DNA of 26,337 nucleotides from DASSCW01 sp036556325 (GCA_036556325.1 DATBJR010000087.1:1-26337); one strand, 5' to 3'. Positions 14,067-21,928 are shown, numbered from the stretch's first letter. Notes: generated by a model not told the origin, from the letters alone. Translations and numbers: made by a program.

Positions 14067-14747
14067 TCAATTCGCCGGTTGCGAATCCCCGCTGCGACCG
14101 CGGCCTCGCAGCCAGCGGTAGATGACGTACGCCCCGCCCAGCAGGACCACCGCGTAGATCACGTACTCGTAGGGGCGGACCGCGTCGTACAGCTGGCGGT
14201 AGTTCGCGCCGAGCAGGTAGCCGGCCAGCAGCAGAGCGGCGTTCCACGGCAGCGACCCCAGGGTGCTGAACAGCACGAACCGACCAAGCGGCATGCGCGC
14301 CACGCCGGCGGGGTAGTTGATCAGCGCCCGGAGCAGGGGCACCAGGCGCGCGAAGAAGACCGCCCAGTCCCCGTAGCGTGCGAACCAGGCATCGGCCCGG
14401 TCCAGGTCGTCGGGATAGATGTGGACGTAGCGGCCCCAGCGGTCGAGCAGCGGCCGCCCGCCCCAGGCGCCAATGAGGTACCCCATCAAGGAGCCCAGCA
14501 CGGCGCCGAGGGTGGCCACCACCAGCACAACCAGCCAGCTCCATGGGGCACCGGTGATCGGCTCCAGCACGGACGGATCGGCGGCCGACTGGCTGACCTT
14601 CCAGCCCGCCATGGGCACAATGACCTCCGACGGGATGATGGGGATGAAGGTCTCGAGGCCGATGGCCACCGCCACGCCGACGTAGCCAACGGCGTCGTAG
14701 AGGCTCAGGAAGAAGGGGATGACGACGCGGTCGATGAACTCCAGCAT
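14067..14747 (-). CDS. DedA family membrane protein
   Basis: A 226-residue integral-membrane protein of the DedA/SNARE-associated (VTT) family. Signature stretches are GLETFIPIIPSEVIVPMAGW (30-49), GSLMGYLIGAWGGRPLLDRWGRY (85-107) and the conserved FFARLVPLLRALINYPAGVARMPLGRFVLFSTLGSLPWN, with the two Arg residues required in characterised members. DedA proteins move lipid carriers such as undecaprenyl phosphate or phosphatidylethanolamine across the membrane. It directly abuts the PAP2 phosphatase gene, with no base between stop and ATG, which fits joint recycling of undecaprenyl pyrophosphate. The FMN riboswitch starts 51 bp past its stop. Confidence 0.9.
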   Translation of the reverse strand: MLEFIDRVVIPFFLSLYDAVGYVGVAVAIGLETFIPIIPSEVIVPMAGWKVSQSAADPSVLEPITGAPWSWLVVLVVATLGAVLGSLMGYLIGAWGGRPLLDRWGRYVHIYPDDLDRADAWFARYGDWAVFFARLVPLLRALINYPAGVARMPLGRFVLFSTLGSLPWNAALLLAGYLLGANYRQLYDAVRPYEYVIYAVVLLGGAYVIYRWLRGRGRSGDSQPAN

Positions 14748-15587
14748 CTAGTGGCGGTCGCCGTCGCCGGGATGATGGAGCGGCACCGCCACCCGGTGCG
14801 GCTGCAGCTCGCCGGGGGGCGCGGTGATGTGGCCGGAGGTGCGCAGCCGCTCATCGACGCCCAGCACGTGGACGCTGACGATCACCGACAGCAGCGCCGC
14901 GCCGGCGATCCAGCCACCCAACACGTCGATCGGGAAATGCGCGCCCAGGTAGATCCGGGTCAGGCTGATGAGGCCGATGAGGACCAGCGCCACCAGGTAG
15001 GCGGTGATCCCCTGCCGCCGATCCGGCGCCAGGCGGGCCACGCAGAAGGCCACCAGGCCGTAGAAGACGGTGGCCCGCAGGGCGTGCCCCGCCGGAAAGT
15101 CGGCGAGGTCGTCGAGCCCGGTGCCGTTGACGTTGAAGATCGCCGCGAACAGCTGACCGGGGCTGACGGCCGGGATGGCGGTGAAGAACTTCAGCGCCCA
15201 CTCGATCGGGAAGGCGAGCGTGCCGGCGGCCAGGATCAGCGCCAGGTCGCGGCGGCCCTTCGCCAGCGCCAGCAGGCCCAGCAAGGCGAAGCCGGCAGTC
15301 ACGAACCAGCCGGAGCCCAGAGCGCTGATGCCCAGCAGCAGGTTGTGCAGCGGTGGAAGCATGTGCTCCACCCAGTTCCGCACGGCGGGCACCACCTCGT
15401 TCATGAGCCACAGCTCGGGCAGCGTGTAGCCGGTCGTTCGCTTCAGGGTGACCAGCCAGAACAGGGTTGGGAGCGCGATCAGGGTCAGCAGGAAGGCGGC
15501 AGCAGGGCTGGGAACCGCTCCGCCCAGCCGATCCTTGCCGTCGGCGTCGACGAGCAGGCGGCTCGTCGGGTCCGGCAGGCGTCGCAC
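14748..15587 (-). CDS. PAP2-family lipid phosphatase
   Basis: A 279-residue membrane protein with about five or six hydrophobic segments. PAP2 motifs are PAGHALRA at 165-172 (motif C2, acid His168) and TRIYLGAHFPIDVLGG at 210-225 (motif C3, nucleophile His217, Asp221). Motif C1 (K-x6-R-P) is degenerate: Lys133 is there, but the Arg is not seen in KFFTAIPAVSP. The Ser of PSGH is Ala. Activity on undecaprenyl pyrophosphate or phosphatidic acid is plausible but not certain. The GTG at 15587 follows a TATACT box by 6 nt, so it looks leaderless, with no Shine-Dalgarno. Divergent from hutH; cotranscribed with dedA. Confidence 0.85.
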   Translation of the reverse strand: MRRLPDPTSRLLVDADGKDRLGGAVPSPAAAFLLTLIALPTLFWLVTLKRTTGYTLPELWLMNEVVPAVRNWVEHMLPPLHNLLLGISALGSGWFVTAGFALLGLLALAKGRRDLALILAAGTLAFPIEWALKFFTAIPAVSPGQLFAAIFNVNGTGLDDLADFPAGHALRATVFYGLVAFCVARLAPDRRQGITAYLVALVLIGLISLTRIYLGAHFPIDVLGGWIAGAALLSVIVSVHVLGVDERLRTSGHITAPPGELQPHRVAVPLHHPGDGDRH

Positions 15588-15593
15588 GTTCGT

Positions 15594-15599
15594 AGTATA
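15594..15599 (-). promoter_or_regulatory. -10 box of a leaderless PAP2-dedA transcript
   Basis: Minus-strand TATACT, 6 nt, then the GTG start at 15587. The opposite strand reads TAGTAT at 15593-15598, a possible -10 for hutH, so the two divergent -10 boxes may share bases. No clear -35 on either side. Confidence 0.55.
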
Positions 15600-15638
15600 G
15601 GTTCGCCCGGCCGCCGAACCGGGGCCACGCGCTTTGTG

Positions 15639-15646
15639 AAAGGAGG
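15639..15646 (+). promoter_or_regulatory. Near-perfect Shine-Dalgarno deciding the hutH start
   Basis: AAAGGAGG is the best ribosome-binding site in the window. It is followed by 6 nt and then an in-frame ACG (15653), not ATG, GTG or TTG. The position is optimal for initiation at that codon. Confidence 0.75.
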
Positions 15647-15652
15647 CCGGCG

Positions 15653-17173
15653 ACGGAGCCCAGCACCCCCGTTTCGCTGCGTCTCACCGGCAGCGACCTG
15701 ACGGTCGCCGAGGTAGTTGCGGTGGCCCGCGGCCGGCCTCGCGTCGAGCTCGCGCCCGCTGCCGCGGAGCGGATGCGCGCCTCGCGCGCGGTGGTCGAGC
15801 ACGCCGTGGCGGAGGGCCGGACGGTCTACGGCGTGACCACCGGGGTCGGCGATCTGGCCACGGTGGCCATCCAGCCCGCCCAGACCGCCGAGCTGCAGCG
15901 CAACCTCATCCGCTCCCATGCCGCCGGCGTGGGAGATCCGCTTCCCGCCGAGGTCGTGCGGGCCATGCTGCTGCTGCGGGCCAACGCGCTGGCGGTCGGC
16001 CTGTCGGGCATCCGTCCGCAGGTCGTGGAGCTGCTGATCGGCATGCTCAACGCCGGCGTTCATCCGCTGGTGCCGTCGCGAGGCAGCGTCGGCGCGTCCG
16101 GCGACCTGGCGCCGCTGGCCCACCTGTCGCTGGTGCTGATCGGCGAGGGGCAGGCCTGGCTGGACGACGCCGGACCAGGCCCCGGTGGCGAGGCGCTCGA
16201 GCGCGCCGGCCTGCACCCGGTGGAGCTGCAGGCCAAGGAGGGCATCGCGCTCCTCAACGGGACGCAGCTGATGGCCGCGCTCGCCGCCCTGGCGCTCCAT
16301 GACGCGCGGCGACTGGCGATGTCGGCGGACGTCATCGGCGCCATGAGCCTGGAGGCGATGCAGGGGACCGCGGCTGCGTTCGCCGAAGCGCTCGTCGCTG
16401 CGCGACCGCATCCTGGGCAGATGGCGGTCGCCGCTCACCTTCGCAGCCTGCTGGCCGATTCGGAGATCGCCGCCTCCCACGCGGAGAGCGACCACCGCGT
16501 GCAGGACGCCTATTCGCTGCGCTGCATGCCACAGGTCCACGGCGCCGTCCGCGACGCGCTCGACCAGCTGGACCGCGTGCTCGCCATCGAGATGAACGCC
16601 GCCACCGACAACCCGCTGGTCTTTCCCTCCGGCGAGGTCATCTCCGGCGGCAACTTCCACGGCGAGCCGCTGGCGTTGGCCATCGACTACGCCAAGGCGG
16701 CGGTGACGGAGCTTGCCTCCATCTCCGAGCGGCGGTCAGCTCGCCTGGTGGACGCCCACCTGTCCGGCCTGCCAGCCTTCCTGACCGATGCGCCCGGGCT
16801 GCGCTCCGGGCTGATGATCGCCCAGTACACGGCGGCTGCCCTGGTCAACGAGCTCCAGACGCTCGCCCATCCCGCAAGTGTCGACACCATTCCCACCAGC
16901 GCCAACCAGGAGGACCACGTCTCGATGGGCGCCACCGGGGCCCTCCACCTGCGCGAGGTGGTCGACCGCGCGGAGGCGGTCCTGGCCATCGAGGCGCTCT
17001 GCGCCGCCCAGGGCCTCGACTTCCATGCGCCGCTGCGTCCCGGTGCCGGCGTGCAGCATGCCCACGCGCGGCTGCGCGCCCTGGTGCCGCACCTCGAGGA
17101 GGACCGTTCGCCGGCCGATGACATCGACCAGGTGCGCGAGCTCTTGCGCGCGGGGGAGCTGGCGATCTCGTGA
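15653..17173 (+). CDS. hutH: Histidine ammonia-lyase (probable ACG start)
   Basis: Converts L-histidine to trans-urocanate and ammonia, the first step of histidine use, in the cytoplasm. The MIO prosthetic group forms from Ala-Ser-Gly in GSVGASGDLAPLAHL (148-150 counted from 15653, against 142-144 in Pseudomonas). NLIRSHAAGVGDP carries the Ser-His of histidine-specific members. Other family blocks are QDAYSLRCMPQVHGA, NAATDNPLVF, GGNFHGEPLALAID and TSANQEDHVSMGA. YGVTTGVG has Thr for the more usual Asn. The first in-frame ATG/GTG/TTG is GTG 15722, which gives 483 residues and cuts off TGSDLTVAEVVAVARG, a family-conserved N-terminus. Starting at ACG 15653 gives 506 residues, the normal length. 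It overlaps the next gene by 4 bp. Confidence 0.93.
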   Translation, partial: TEPSTPVSLRLTGSDLTVAEVVAVARGRPRVELAPAAAERMRASRAVVEHAVAEGRTVYGVTTGVGDLATVAIQPAQTAELQRNLIRSHAAGVGDPLPAEVVRAMLLLRANALAVGLSGIRPQVVELLIGMLNAGVHPLVPSRGSVGASGDLAPLAHLSLVLIGEGQAWLDDAGPGPGGEALERAGLHPVELQAKEGIALLNGTQLMAALAALALHDARRLAMSADVIGAMSLEAMQGTAAAFAEALVAARPHPGQMAVAAHLRSLLADSEIAASHAESDHRVQDAYSLRCMPQVHGAVRDALDQLDRVLAIEMNAATDNPLVFPSGEVISGGNFHGEPLALAIDYAKAAVTELASISERRSARLVDAHLSGLPAFLTDAPGLRSGLMIAQYTAAALVNELQTLAHPASVDTIPTSANQEDHVSMGATGALHLREVVDRAEAVLAIEALCAAQGLDFHAPLRPGAGVQHAHARLRALVPHLEEDRSPADDIDQVRELLRAGELAIS

Positions 17174-17910
17174 CCAACCTGCTGTTCACCGTCATCGACC
17201 CGGACACCTTCGGGGATATCCCGGCGCCGGCTCAGCCCGGCGCCCGCTGCCAGACCTGCGACTACTGGGAGCGCCTGGACGGCCACCGCTCGGCTGACGA
17301 CTCGGACGCCGCCCGGTCGCTGAAGCTGTCGCGGCTGATGGCCGGCGAGCGGACGGCCGGCGCCTACGGCATGCTGGCCTGGCGTACCGGCGAGGACGGC
17401 GACCGCCTGGCGGTGGGGTGGTGCCAGTTCGGGCCGATCTCCGCCTACCCCCGCGCCCAGGTCATTCGCGACCGCTACCCCGAGCTGCCGGATTCGCCCG
17501 CCCCGTGGGTGGTCACCTGCCTGCAGGTCGTCGAGACGGAGCCGGACCGGGAGGGCGCCGCCGGCGACCTGCTGACTGCCGTCTGCGACGAGCTGGATCG
17601 GCGCGGGATCATCGCCGTCGAGGCGTTTCCCGAAGGCGTCGACGATCCATGGCTCCCCTCGCCCGGACCCGCCGCGATCTACACGGCCGTCGGATTCACG
17701 CTCGCGGCCGGCGACGAGCGCTACCCGGTCTACCGTCGCGAGCTCTCCGGCCAAGGGGCGGAGGTCGGCTGGGGCGACCTCCTCTCCCGCTCGGCGCCGC
17801 CGGACGAGGGGGAGGACTGGCCGTTGCCGCTACCGAAGGGTCCCTCGGAAGAGGACGTCTTCCGGCTCCCCGACAAAACGAAGCGTCCCAACCCGTTCGG
17901 AGACGACTGA
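17170..17910 (+). CDS. GNAT-family N-acetyltransferase
   Basis: A 246-residue protein with a GNAT-like core. AVGWCQFGPISAYPR (81-95) leads to WVVTCLQVVETEPDREGAAGDLLTAVCDELDRRGIIAVEAFPEG (113-156), the acetyl-CoA-binding strand-loop-helix region in which REGAAGDLL replaces the usual R-x-x-G-x-G/A. AIYTAVGFTLAAGD follows, the typical end of the fold. An N-terminal C27-x2-C30 (ARCQTCDYWE) may bind a metal. The tail after about 200 is acidic and low in structure. The GTG at 17170 overlaps the hutH stop as GTGA, so translation is probably coupled. The substrate is unknown; the position beside hutH does not by itself link it to histidine. Confidence 0.7.
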   Translation: MTNLLFTVIDPDTFGDIPAPAQPGARCQTCDYWERLDGHRSADDSDAARSLKLSRLMAGERTAGAYGMLAWRTGEDGDRLAVGWCQFGPISAYPRAQVIRDRYPELPDSPAPWVVTCLQVVETEPDREGAAGDLLTAVCDELDRRGIIAVEAFPEGVDDPWLPSPGPAAIYTAVGFTLAAGDERYPVYRRELSGQGAEVGWGDLLSRSAPPDEGEDWPLPLPKGPSEEDVFRLPDKTKRPNPFGDD

Positions 17911-17913
17911 CAG

Positions 17914-18642
17914 ATGCTCGAGGCCGGACTGTGGGGGCTGGCCGCCGCCTCGACGCTGGTGGTGGGCGCCCTCGTCGGTCTGTACGCCCATATCTCGCGC
18001 CAGGTGGTCGCGCTGGTCCTGGCATTCGGCGTCGGTGCGCTGATCAGCGCGCTCGCCTTCGACCTCACCGAGGAGGCCTTCAGCCAGGGCGGCACCGTGA
18101 CGGTGGCGATCGGGCTCGGGATCGGGGCGCTGACCTACTACGCCGGCGATCAGCTGCTGGCACACCGTGGGGCGGCCAGGCGGGGCTCACGGGTCACCCA
18201 GGTGAGCAACAACGGGCTCGCGATCGTGCTGGGCGCCCTGCTGGACGGCATCCCGGAATCGATCGTCCTGGGCTCGACTCTGCTGGGCGGCTCGGCCATC
18301 AGCCTGCCCTTCTTCTTCGCGGTGGCGGTGTCGAACGTGCCAGAGGCGTTGACCGCGGCCGTGGACCTGCAGCGGGAGGGGCATCGGCCGGGCTGGATCA
18401 TCGGGCTGTGGGGGGTGGTGGCGCTGGTGTCGGGTGCCGCGGCAGCCATCGGCTTCGGCGCGCTGGGCGAGATGGGAAGCTCGGTGTGGGTCCCGGCCAT
18501 CCAGGCCTTCGCCGCCGGTGCGATCCTGACCATGCTGGTCGACACCATGATCCCGGAGGCCTTCTCGGAGGGGGGCGACCTCGTCGGCCTGGCCACGGTG
18601 CTCGGCTTCGCCACCGCCTTCTTCCTCAATCGGGTGAGCTGA
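17914..18642 (+). CDS. ZIP-family metal transporter homologue
   Basis: A 242-residue membrane protein with about seven to eight hydrophobic segments and the ZIP fold pattern. The two helices that form the metal site in ZIPs appear as LLDGIPESIVLGSTLLGG (109-126) and FAVAVSNVPEALTAAV (135-150). The usual His of HNxPEG and HxxPHE are Asp/Gly and Asn/Val here, while both Pro-Glu pairs remain. Metal choice may therefore differ from zinc, or the protein may belong to the divergent ZIP branch common in bacteria. The loop between the third and fourth helices (AHRGAARRGSRVTQV) is short. It begins 3 bp after the GNAT stop, and its own stop abuts the next start. Confidence 0.8.
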   Translation: MLEAGLWGLAAASTLVVGALVGLYAHISRQVVALVLAFGVGALISALAFDLTEEAFSQGGTVTVAIGLGIGALTYYAGDQLLAHRGAARRGSRVTQVSNNGLAIVLGALLDGIPESIVLGSTLLGGSAISLPFFFAVAVSNVPEALTAAVDLQREGHRPGWIIGLWGVVALVSGAAAAIGFGALGEMGSSVWVPAIQAFAAGAILTMLVDTMIPEAFSEGGDLVGLATVLGFATAFFLNRVS

Positions 18643-19089
18643 TTGCGCCCCCTGTGGACCTGCCCCCGCTGCGGCAAGTCCTACGTCACCCGCAACCTGT
18701 CGCACTCCTGTGTGATCATCCCGCTCGAGGCGCACTTCGTCGGCCGACCGATCTCACGGAAGCTCTATCAGGCCGTGCTGCGCCTCCTCCAAGCCGATGG
18801 ACCGGTCACCGTCAGCGTCAGCCGCACCCGCATCGAATTCATGACTCGCGTCCGCTTCGCCGGCCTCCGGCCGCGGCGCGACTACGTGTGGCTGGGCTTC
18901 TGGCTGAAACGGCGCGTCGAATCGCCGCGGTTCCACAAGGTCGAGTACCTCGGTCACCAGGATTGGATCTACCAGCTGCGCCTTCGCGATGAAGTCGAGC
19001 TTGACGGGGAGCTCCGAGCGTGGCTTCGGGAGGCGCGTGCCGTCGGCGACCAGGCAGTGGGTGATTCGGGCGCAGGATACCGGGCGTAA
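18643..19089 (+). CDS. DUF5655-like protein with a zinc-finger N-terminus
   Basis: A 148-residue protein starting at TTG 18643, immediately after the ZIP stop. The N-terminus has C7-x2-C10 and H21-x-C23 (WTCPRCGKSYVTRNLSHSC), a probable small zinc site. The remainder (LYQAVLRLLQADGPVTVSVSRTRIEFMTRVRFAGLRPRRDYVWLGFWLKRRVESPRFHKVEYLG) matches the pattern of the DUF5655 domain, in which a short alpha/beta unit ends in hydrophobic strands. Function is unknown. The stop codon TAA forms the first half of the TAACAT box that serves hutU. Confidence 0.72.
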   Translation: MRPLWTCPRCGKSYVTRNLSHSCVIIPLEAHFVGRPISRKLYQAVLRLLQADGPVTVSVSRTRIEFMTRVRFAGLRPRRDYVWLGFWLKRRVESPRFHKVEYLGHQDWIYQLRLRDEVELDGELRAWLREARAVGDQAVGDSGAGYRA

Positions 19090-19092
19090 CAT
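19087..19092 (+). promoter_or_regulatory. -10 box of a leaderless hutU transcript
   Basis: TAACAT overlaps the stop of the DUF5655 gene and is followed by 6 nt and the hutU ATG (19099). No Shine-Dalgarno (CGCAGC only). No good -35. Confidence 0.55.
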
Positions 19093-19098
19093 CGCAGC

Positions 19099-20787
19099 AT
19101 GACCGCGATTGCGCCGACGTCCGCTCCCCGCACCGTTCGCGCCCCACGCGGGACGGAGCTGTCAACGAAGGGCTGGCAGCAGGAAGCCGCGCTGCGGATG
19201 CTGATGAACAACCTGGACCCGGAGGTGGCGGAGGATCCCGAGCATCTGATCGTGTACGGCGGCACGGGCCGCGCAGCCCGCAGCTGGGAGGCCTTCGACG
19301 CGATCGTCGCCGAGCTGAAGCGGCTCGGGGATGACGAGACGCTCCTGGTCCAGAGTGGCAAGCCGGTCGGCGTGTTCCGCACCACGAAGGATGCGCCACG
19401 GGTCCTGATCGCCAACGCGAACCTGGTCCCGCACTGGGCGACGTGGGAGCAGTTCCGCGAGCTGGAGCGCGCCGGCCTGACGATGTACGGCCAGATGACC
19501 GCCGGCAGCTGGATCTACATCGCGACCCAGGGAATCATCCAGGGGACCTACGAAACCTTTGCCGAGGCCGCCCGCCAGCATTTCGACGGCAGCCTCAAGG
19601 GAACGACCACGCTCACCGCCGGTCTGGGGGGCATGGGCGGCGCCCAGCCGCTGGCGGTGACGATGAACGAGGGCGCCTGCCTGGCCATCGAGGTGGACCC
19701 GGCGCGCGCCGACCGGCGCCACGGGGCGGGCTACGTGGACGAGATGACCGACGACCTGGAGGAGGCGCTCCGCAAGGTCGACGCCTGGCGAAAGAGCGGC
19801 GAGGCGCGGTCGATCGCGCTGATCGCCAATGCCAGCGAGGCGGAGCCGGAGCTGGCGCGCCGCGGCTGGCACCCCGATCTTGTCACCGACCAGACCTCCG
19901 CCCACGATCCGCTGGGCGGCTACGTACCGGGGGGCATCGGCCTGGAGGAAGCGCGCGAGCTGCGCGAGCGCGACCCCGCGGAGTACACCAGCCGCTCCAT
20001 GAGCTCCATGGCCGAGCACGTCAGAGCCATGCTCGCCTTCCAGGCATCGGGCTCGGTGGTCTTCGACTATGGCAACAACATCCGCGCCCAGGCGAAGGAA
20101 GCGGGCGTCGAGAACGCCTTCGACTTCCCGGGGTTCGTCCCGGCCTTCATCCGGCCGCTGTTCTGCGAGGGCAAGGGCCCCTTCCGCTGGGCCGCCCTTT
20201 CGGGCGAGGCCGATGACATCCTGAAGACGGATGCTGCCCTGATGGAGCTCTTCCCCGACGACGCCAGCCTGCACCGATGGCTGCGCCTGGCCGAGCAGAA
20301 GGTGCCGTTCCAGGGCCTGCCGGCCCGGATCTGCTGGCTGGGCTACGGCGAGCGGGCCAGGGCCGGGCTGCGGATCAACGAGATGGTGGCATCGGGCGAG
20401 CTGGCGGCGCCGATCGTGATCGGGCGCGACCACCTCGATGCCGGCTCGGTCGCAAGCCCCTACCGCGAGACCGAAGGCATGGCCGATGGCTCTGATGCCA
20501 TTGCCGACTGGCCCATCCTCAACGCCCTGCTGAACACCGCTGCCGGCGCCACCTGGGTCTCGTTCCACCATGGCGGCGGCGTGGGGATCGGGTATTCCCT
20601 GCATGCCGGGATGGTGGTGGTGGCGGATGGCACCCCCGCTGCTGCCGCGCGCCTGGAGCGCGTCCTGACCACGGACCCCGGCATGGGCGTCATCCGCCAC
20701 GCCGATGCCGGCTACGAGCGGGCCCTTGACGTGGCCCGCGAACGTGGCATTCGGGTGCCGATGGCCGATCGCGAGGCCGACCGCTAG
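19099..20787 (+). CDS. hutU: Urocanate hydratase
   Basis: A 562-residue NAD-dependent enzyme converting urocanate to imidazolonepropionate, the second step of histidine degradation. The length matches the family (about 555-560). Clear blocks are LRMLMNNLDPEVAEDPEHLIVYGGTGRAAR (32-61), LTMYGQMTAGSWIYIATQGIIQGTYETF (127-154), the NAD-binding glycine stretch TLTAGLGGMGGAQPLA (171-186), VDPLGGYVP-like HDPLGGYVPGG, and FQGLPARICWLGYGERA with the conserved Cys412. The C-terminal WVSFHHGGGVGIGYSLHAG is intact. ATG 19099 gives a family-like start. It is read from its own -10 box even though it follows hutH, GNAT, ZIP and DUF5655 on the same strand. It converges with the FMN enzyme, sharing the bases CTAG. 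Confidence 0.97.
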   Translation: MTAIAPTSAPRTVRAPRGTELSTKGWQQEAALRMLMNNLDPEVAEDPEHLIVYGGTGRAARSWEAFDAIVAELKRLGDDETLLVQSGKPVGVFRTTKDAPRVLIANANLVPHWATWEQFRELERAGLTMYGQMTAGSWIYIATQGIIQGTYETFAEAARQHFDGSLKGTTTLTAGLGGMGGAQPLAVTMNEGACLAIEVDPARADRRHGAGYVDEMTDDLEEALRKVDAWRKSGEARSIALIANASEAEPELARRGWHPDLVTDQTSAHDPLGGYVPGGIGLEEARELRERDPAEYTSRSMSSMAEHVRAMLAFQASGSVVFDYGNNIRAQAKEAGVENAFDFPGFVPAFIRPLFCEGKGPFRWAALSGEADDILKTDAALMELFPDDASLHRWLRLAEQKVPFQGLPARICWLGYGERARAGLRINEMVASGELAAPIVIGRDHLDAGSVASPYRETEGMADGSDAIADWPILNALLNTAAGATWVSFHHGGGVGIGYSLHAGMVVVADGTPAAAARLERVLTTDPGMGVIRHADAGYERALDVARERGIRVPMADREADR

Positions 20788-21893
20788 ACGACCAGCTCCG
20801 GCGTCAGCTCGCTGATCCGTGACGCGCCGGCCAGCGCCATGTCCTGCTCCAGCTCGCCGGCCAGGATGTCGAGCACGCGGCCGACGCCGGCCTCGCCGTC
20901 GACGGCCAGCCCCCACAGGATCGGTCGGCCGATGCCCACCGCCGTCGCGCCCAGGGCCAGCGCCATCATCGCGTCGGTCCCTCGTCGCACACCGCCGTCG
21001 AACAGGACCGGCCCCCGGCCGGCGACCCTGTCCACGACCGCCGGCAGGGCATCCAGGCTGGCGATGGCCCCGTCCAGCTGCCGCCCGCCGTGGTTGCTGA
21101 CCTGGACCGCCGCCGCGCCATGCTCGAAGGCACGTGCCGCGTCATCGGGGTGGAGCACACCCTTCATGATCACCGGCAGGCCGAAGCCGGCCAGCCACTC
21201 GAGGTCGGACCAGCTCAGCGTCTCCACGAAGCTCTGGTCGGCCGCCGCGTCGAGCGAGCTCTCTGCCGCGACGGCGACATTGGGCACGCTGACGTCGAAC
21301 GGCAGCTCGAAGCCGACACGGATGTCCTGCTCCCGATGGCCAAGGCGTTGCAGGTCCGCGGTCATGACCAGTGCCTCGTACCCCGTCGCCACGGCACGCT
21401 CGATGAGGGCGCGGCGCGCGCCCGGATCGGCCAGCAGGTAGACCTGGAACCAGCGCGGGCCACCGACCTCGGCAACCTCCCCCATGTCGGTGCTGGCCGA
21501 GGTCGACAGGGTCATGGTGATGCCGCGGGCCGCTGTGGCCCGCGCCGTCGCCAGCTCACCGTCGGGATGCGCCAGGCGATGCAGGGCGGTGGGACAGGTG
21601 AAGAGCGGCAGCGGCCAGCGGCGGCCGAGCACCTCCACCTGCATGTCGATTCGCGAGGTGTCGGTCATCACCCGCGGCAGGAAGCGACGGCGCGCGAAGG
21701 CGGCGCGATTGTCGGCCAGCGTCCGCTCGTCGTCGGCACCGCTGGTGTAGTACGAGAGCGCCTGCTCGGACAGGCGCTCGCGCGCCGTGCGCTCGTAGTC
21801 GTGGAGGTTGATGAGCGTCGGATCCTGGACGCTCGGCGCCTCGAAGCCGGCCTTCGGCGCGTCCCCGGGGACGGGAAGGGTCGATGGCGACAT
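20784..21893 (-). CDS. FMN-dependent alpha-hydroxyacid dehydrogenase/oxidase
   Basis: A 369-residue (S)-2-hydroxyacid oxidase/dehydrogenase of the lactate/glycolate oxidase family, oxidising an alpha-hydroxy acid to a keto acid. Visible are INLHDYERTARERLS (28-42), ALSYYTSGADDERTL (45-59, the YxxxGAxDE site), PTALHRLAHPDGELATARAAA-type flavin region (101-122), FQVYLL (149-154), MKGV with Lys244, and SNHGGRQLDG with catalytic His268 and Arg271, then DGGVRRGTD and LGATAVGIGRP for FMN phosphate. The TVD of the usual LTVDTP is TAD. It is flanked by hut genes but convergent to them; no link is established. The ATG at 21893 lies 7 nt after TATCCT, so it is probably leaderless. Confidence 0.93.
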   Translation of the reverse strand: MSPSTLPVPGDAPKAGFEAPSVQDPTLINLHDYERTARERLSEQALSYYTSGADDERTLADNRAAFARRRFLPRVMTDTSRIDMQVEVLGRRWPLPLFTCPTALHRLAHPDGELATARATAARGITMTLSTSASTDMGEVAEVGGPRWFQVYLLADPGARRALIERAVATGYEALVMTADLQRLGHREQDIRVGFELPFDVSVPNVAVAAESSLDAAADQSFVETLSWSDLEWLAGFGLPVIMKGVLHPDDAARAFEHGAAAVQVSNHGGRQLDGAIASLDALPAVVDRVAGRGPVLFDGGVRRGTDAMMALALGATAVGIGRPILWGLAVDGEAGVGRVLDILAGELEQDMALAGASRISELTPELVV

Positions 21894-21900
21894 GCGCGCG

Positions 21901-21906
21901 AGGATA
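21901..21906 (-). promoter_or_regulatory. -10 box of the leaderless FMN-dehydrogenase transcript
   Basis: Minus-strand TATCCT, 7 nt, ATG at 21893. It faces TAGCAT at 21916-21921 in a 35-bp divergent gap; any -35 elements must lie in the neighbouring coding sequences. Confidence 0.5.
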
Positions 21907-21915
21907 GAGGCCGCG

Positions 21916-21921
21916 TAGCAT
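21916..21921 (+). promoter_or_regulatory. -10 box of the leaderless SIS-gene transcript
   Basis: TAGCAT, 7 nt, ATG at 21929, without a Shine-Dalgarno. It is nine bases away from the -10 of the divergent gene. Confidence 0.5.
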
Positions 21922-21928
21922 CGGCGCC

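Noticed and set aside
14065..14070. TTGACC overlapping the dedA stop as a -35 for a separate riboswitch promoter
   Set aside because: No TAnnnT lies 16-19 bp downstream on the minus strand; the nearest T-A (TAGGCG) is too far and too unlike the consensus. The riboswitch may be served by a promoter I cannot recognise or by read-through from dedA.
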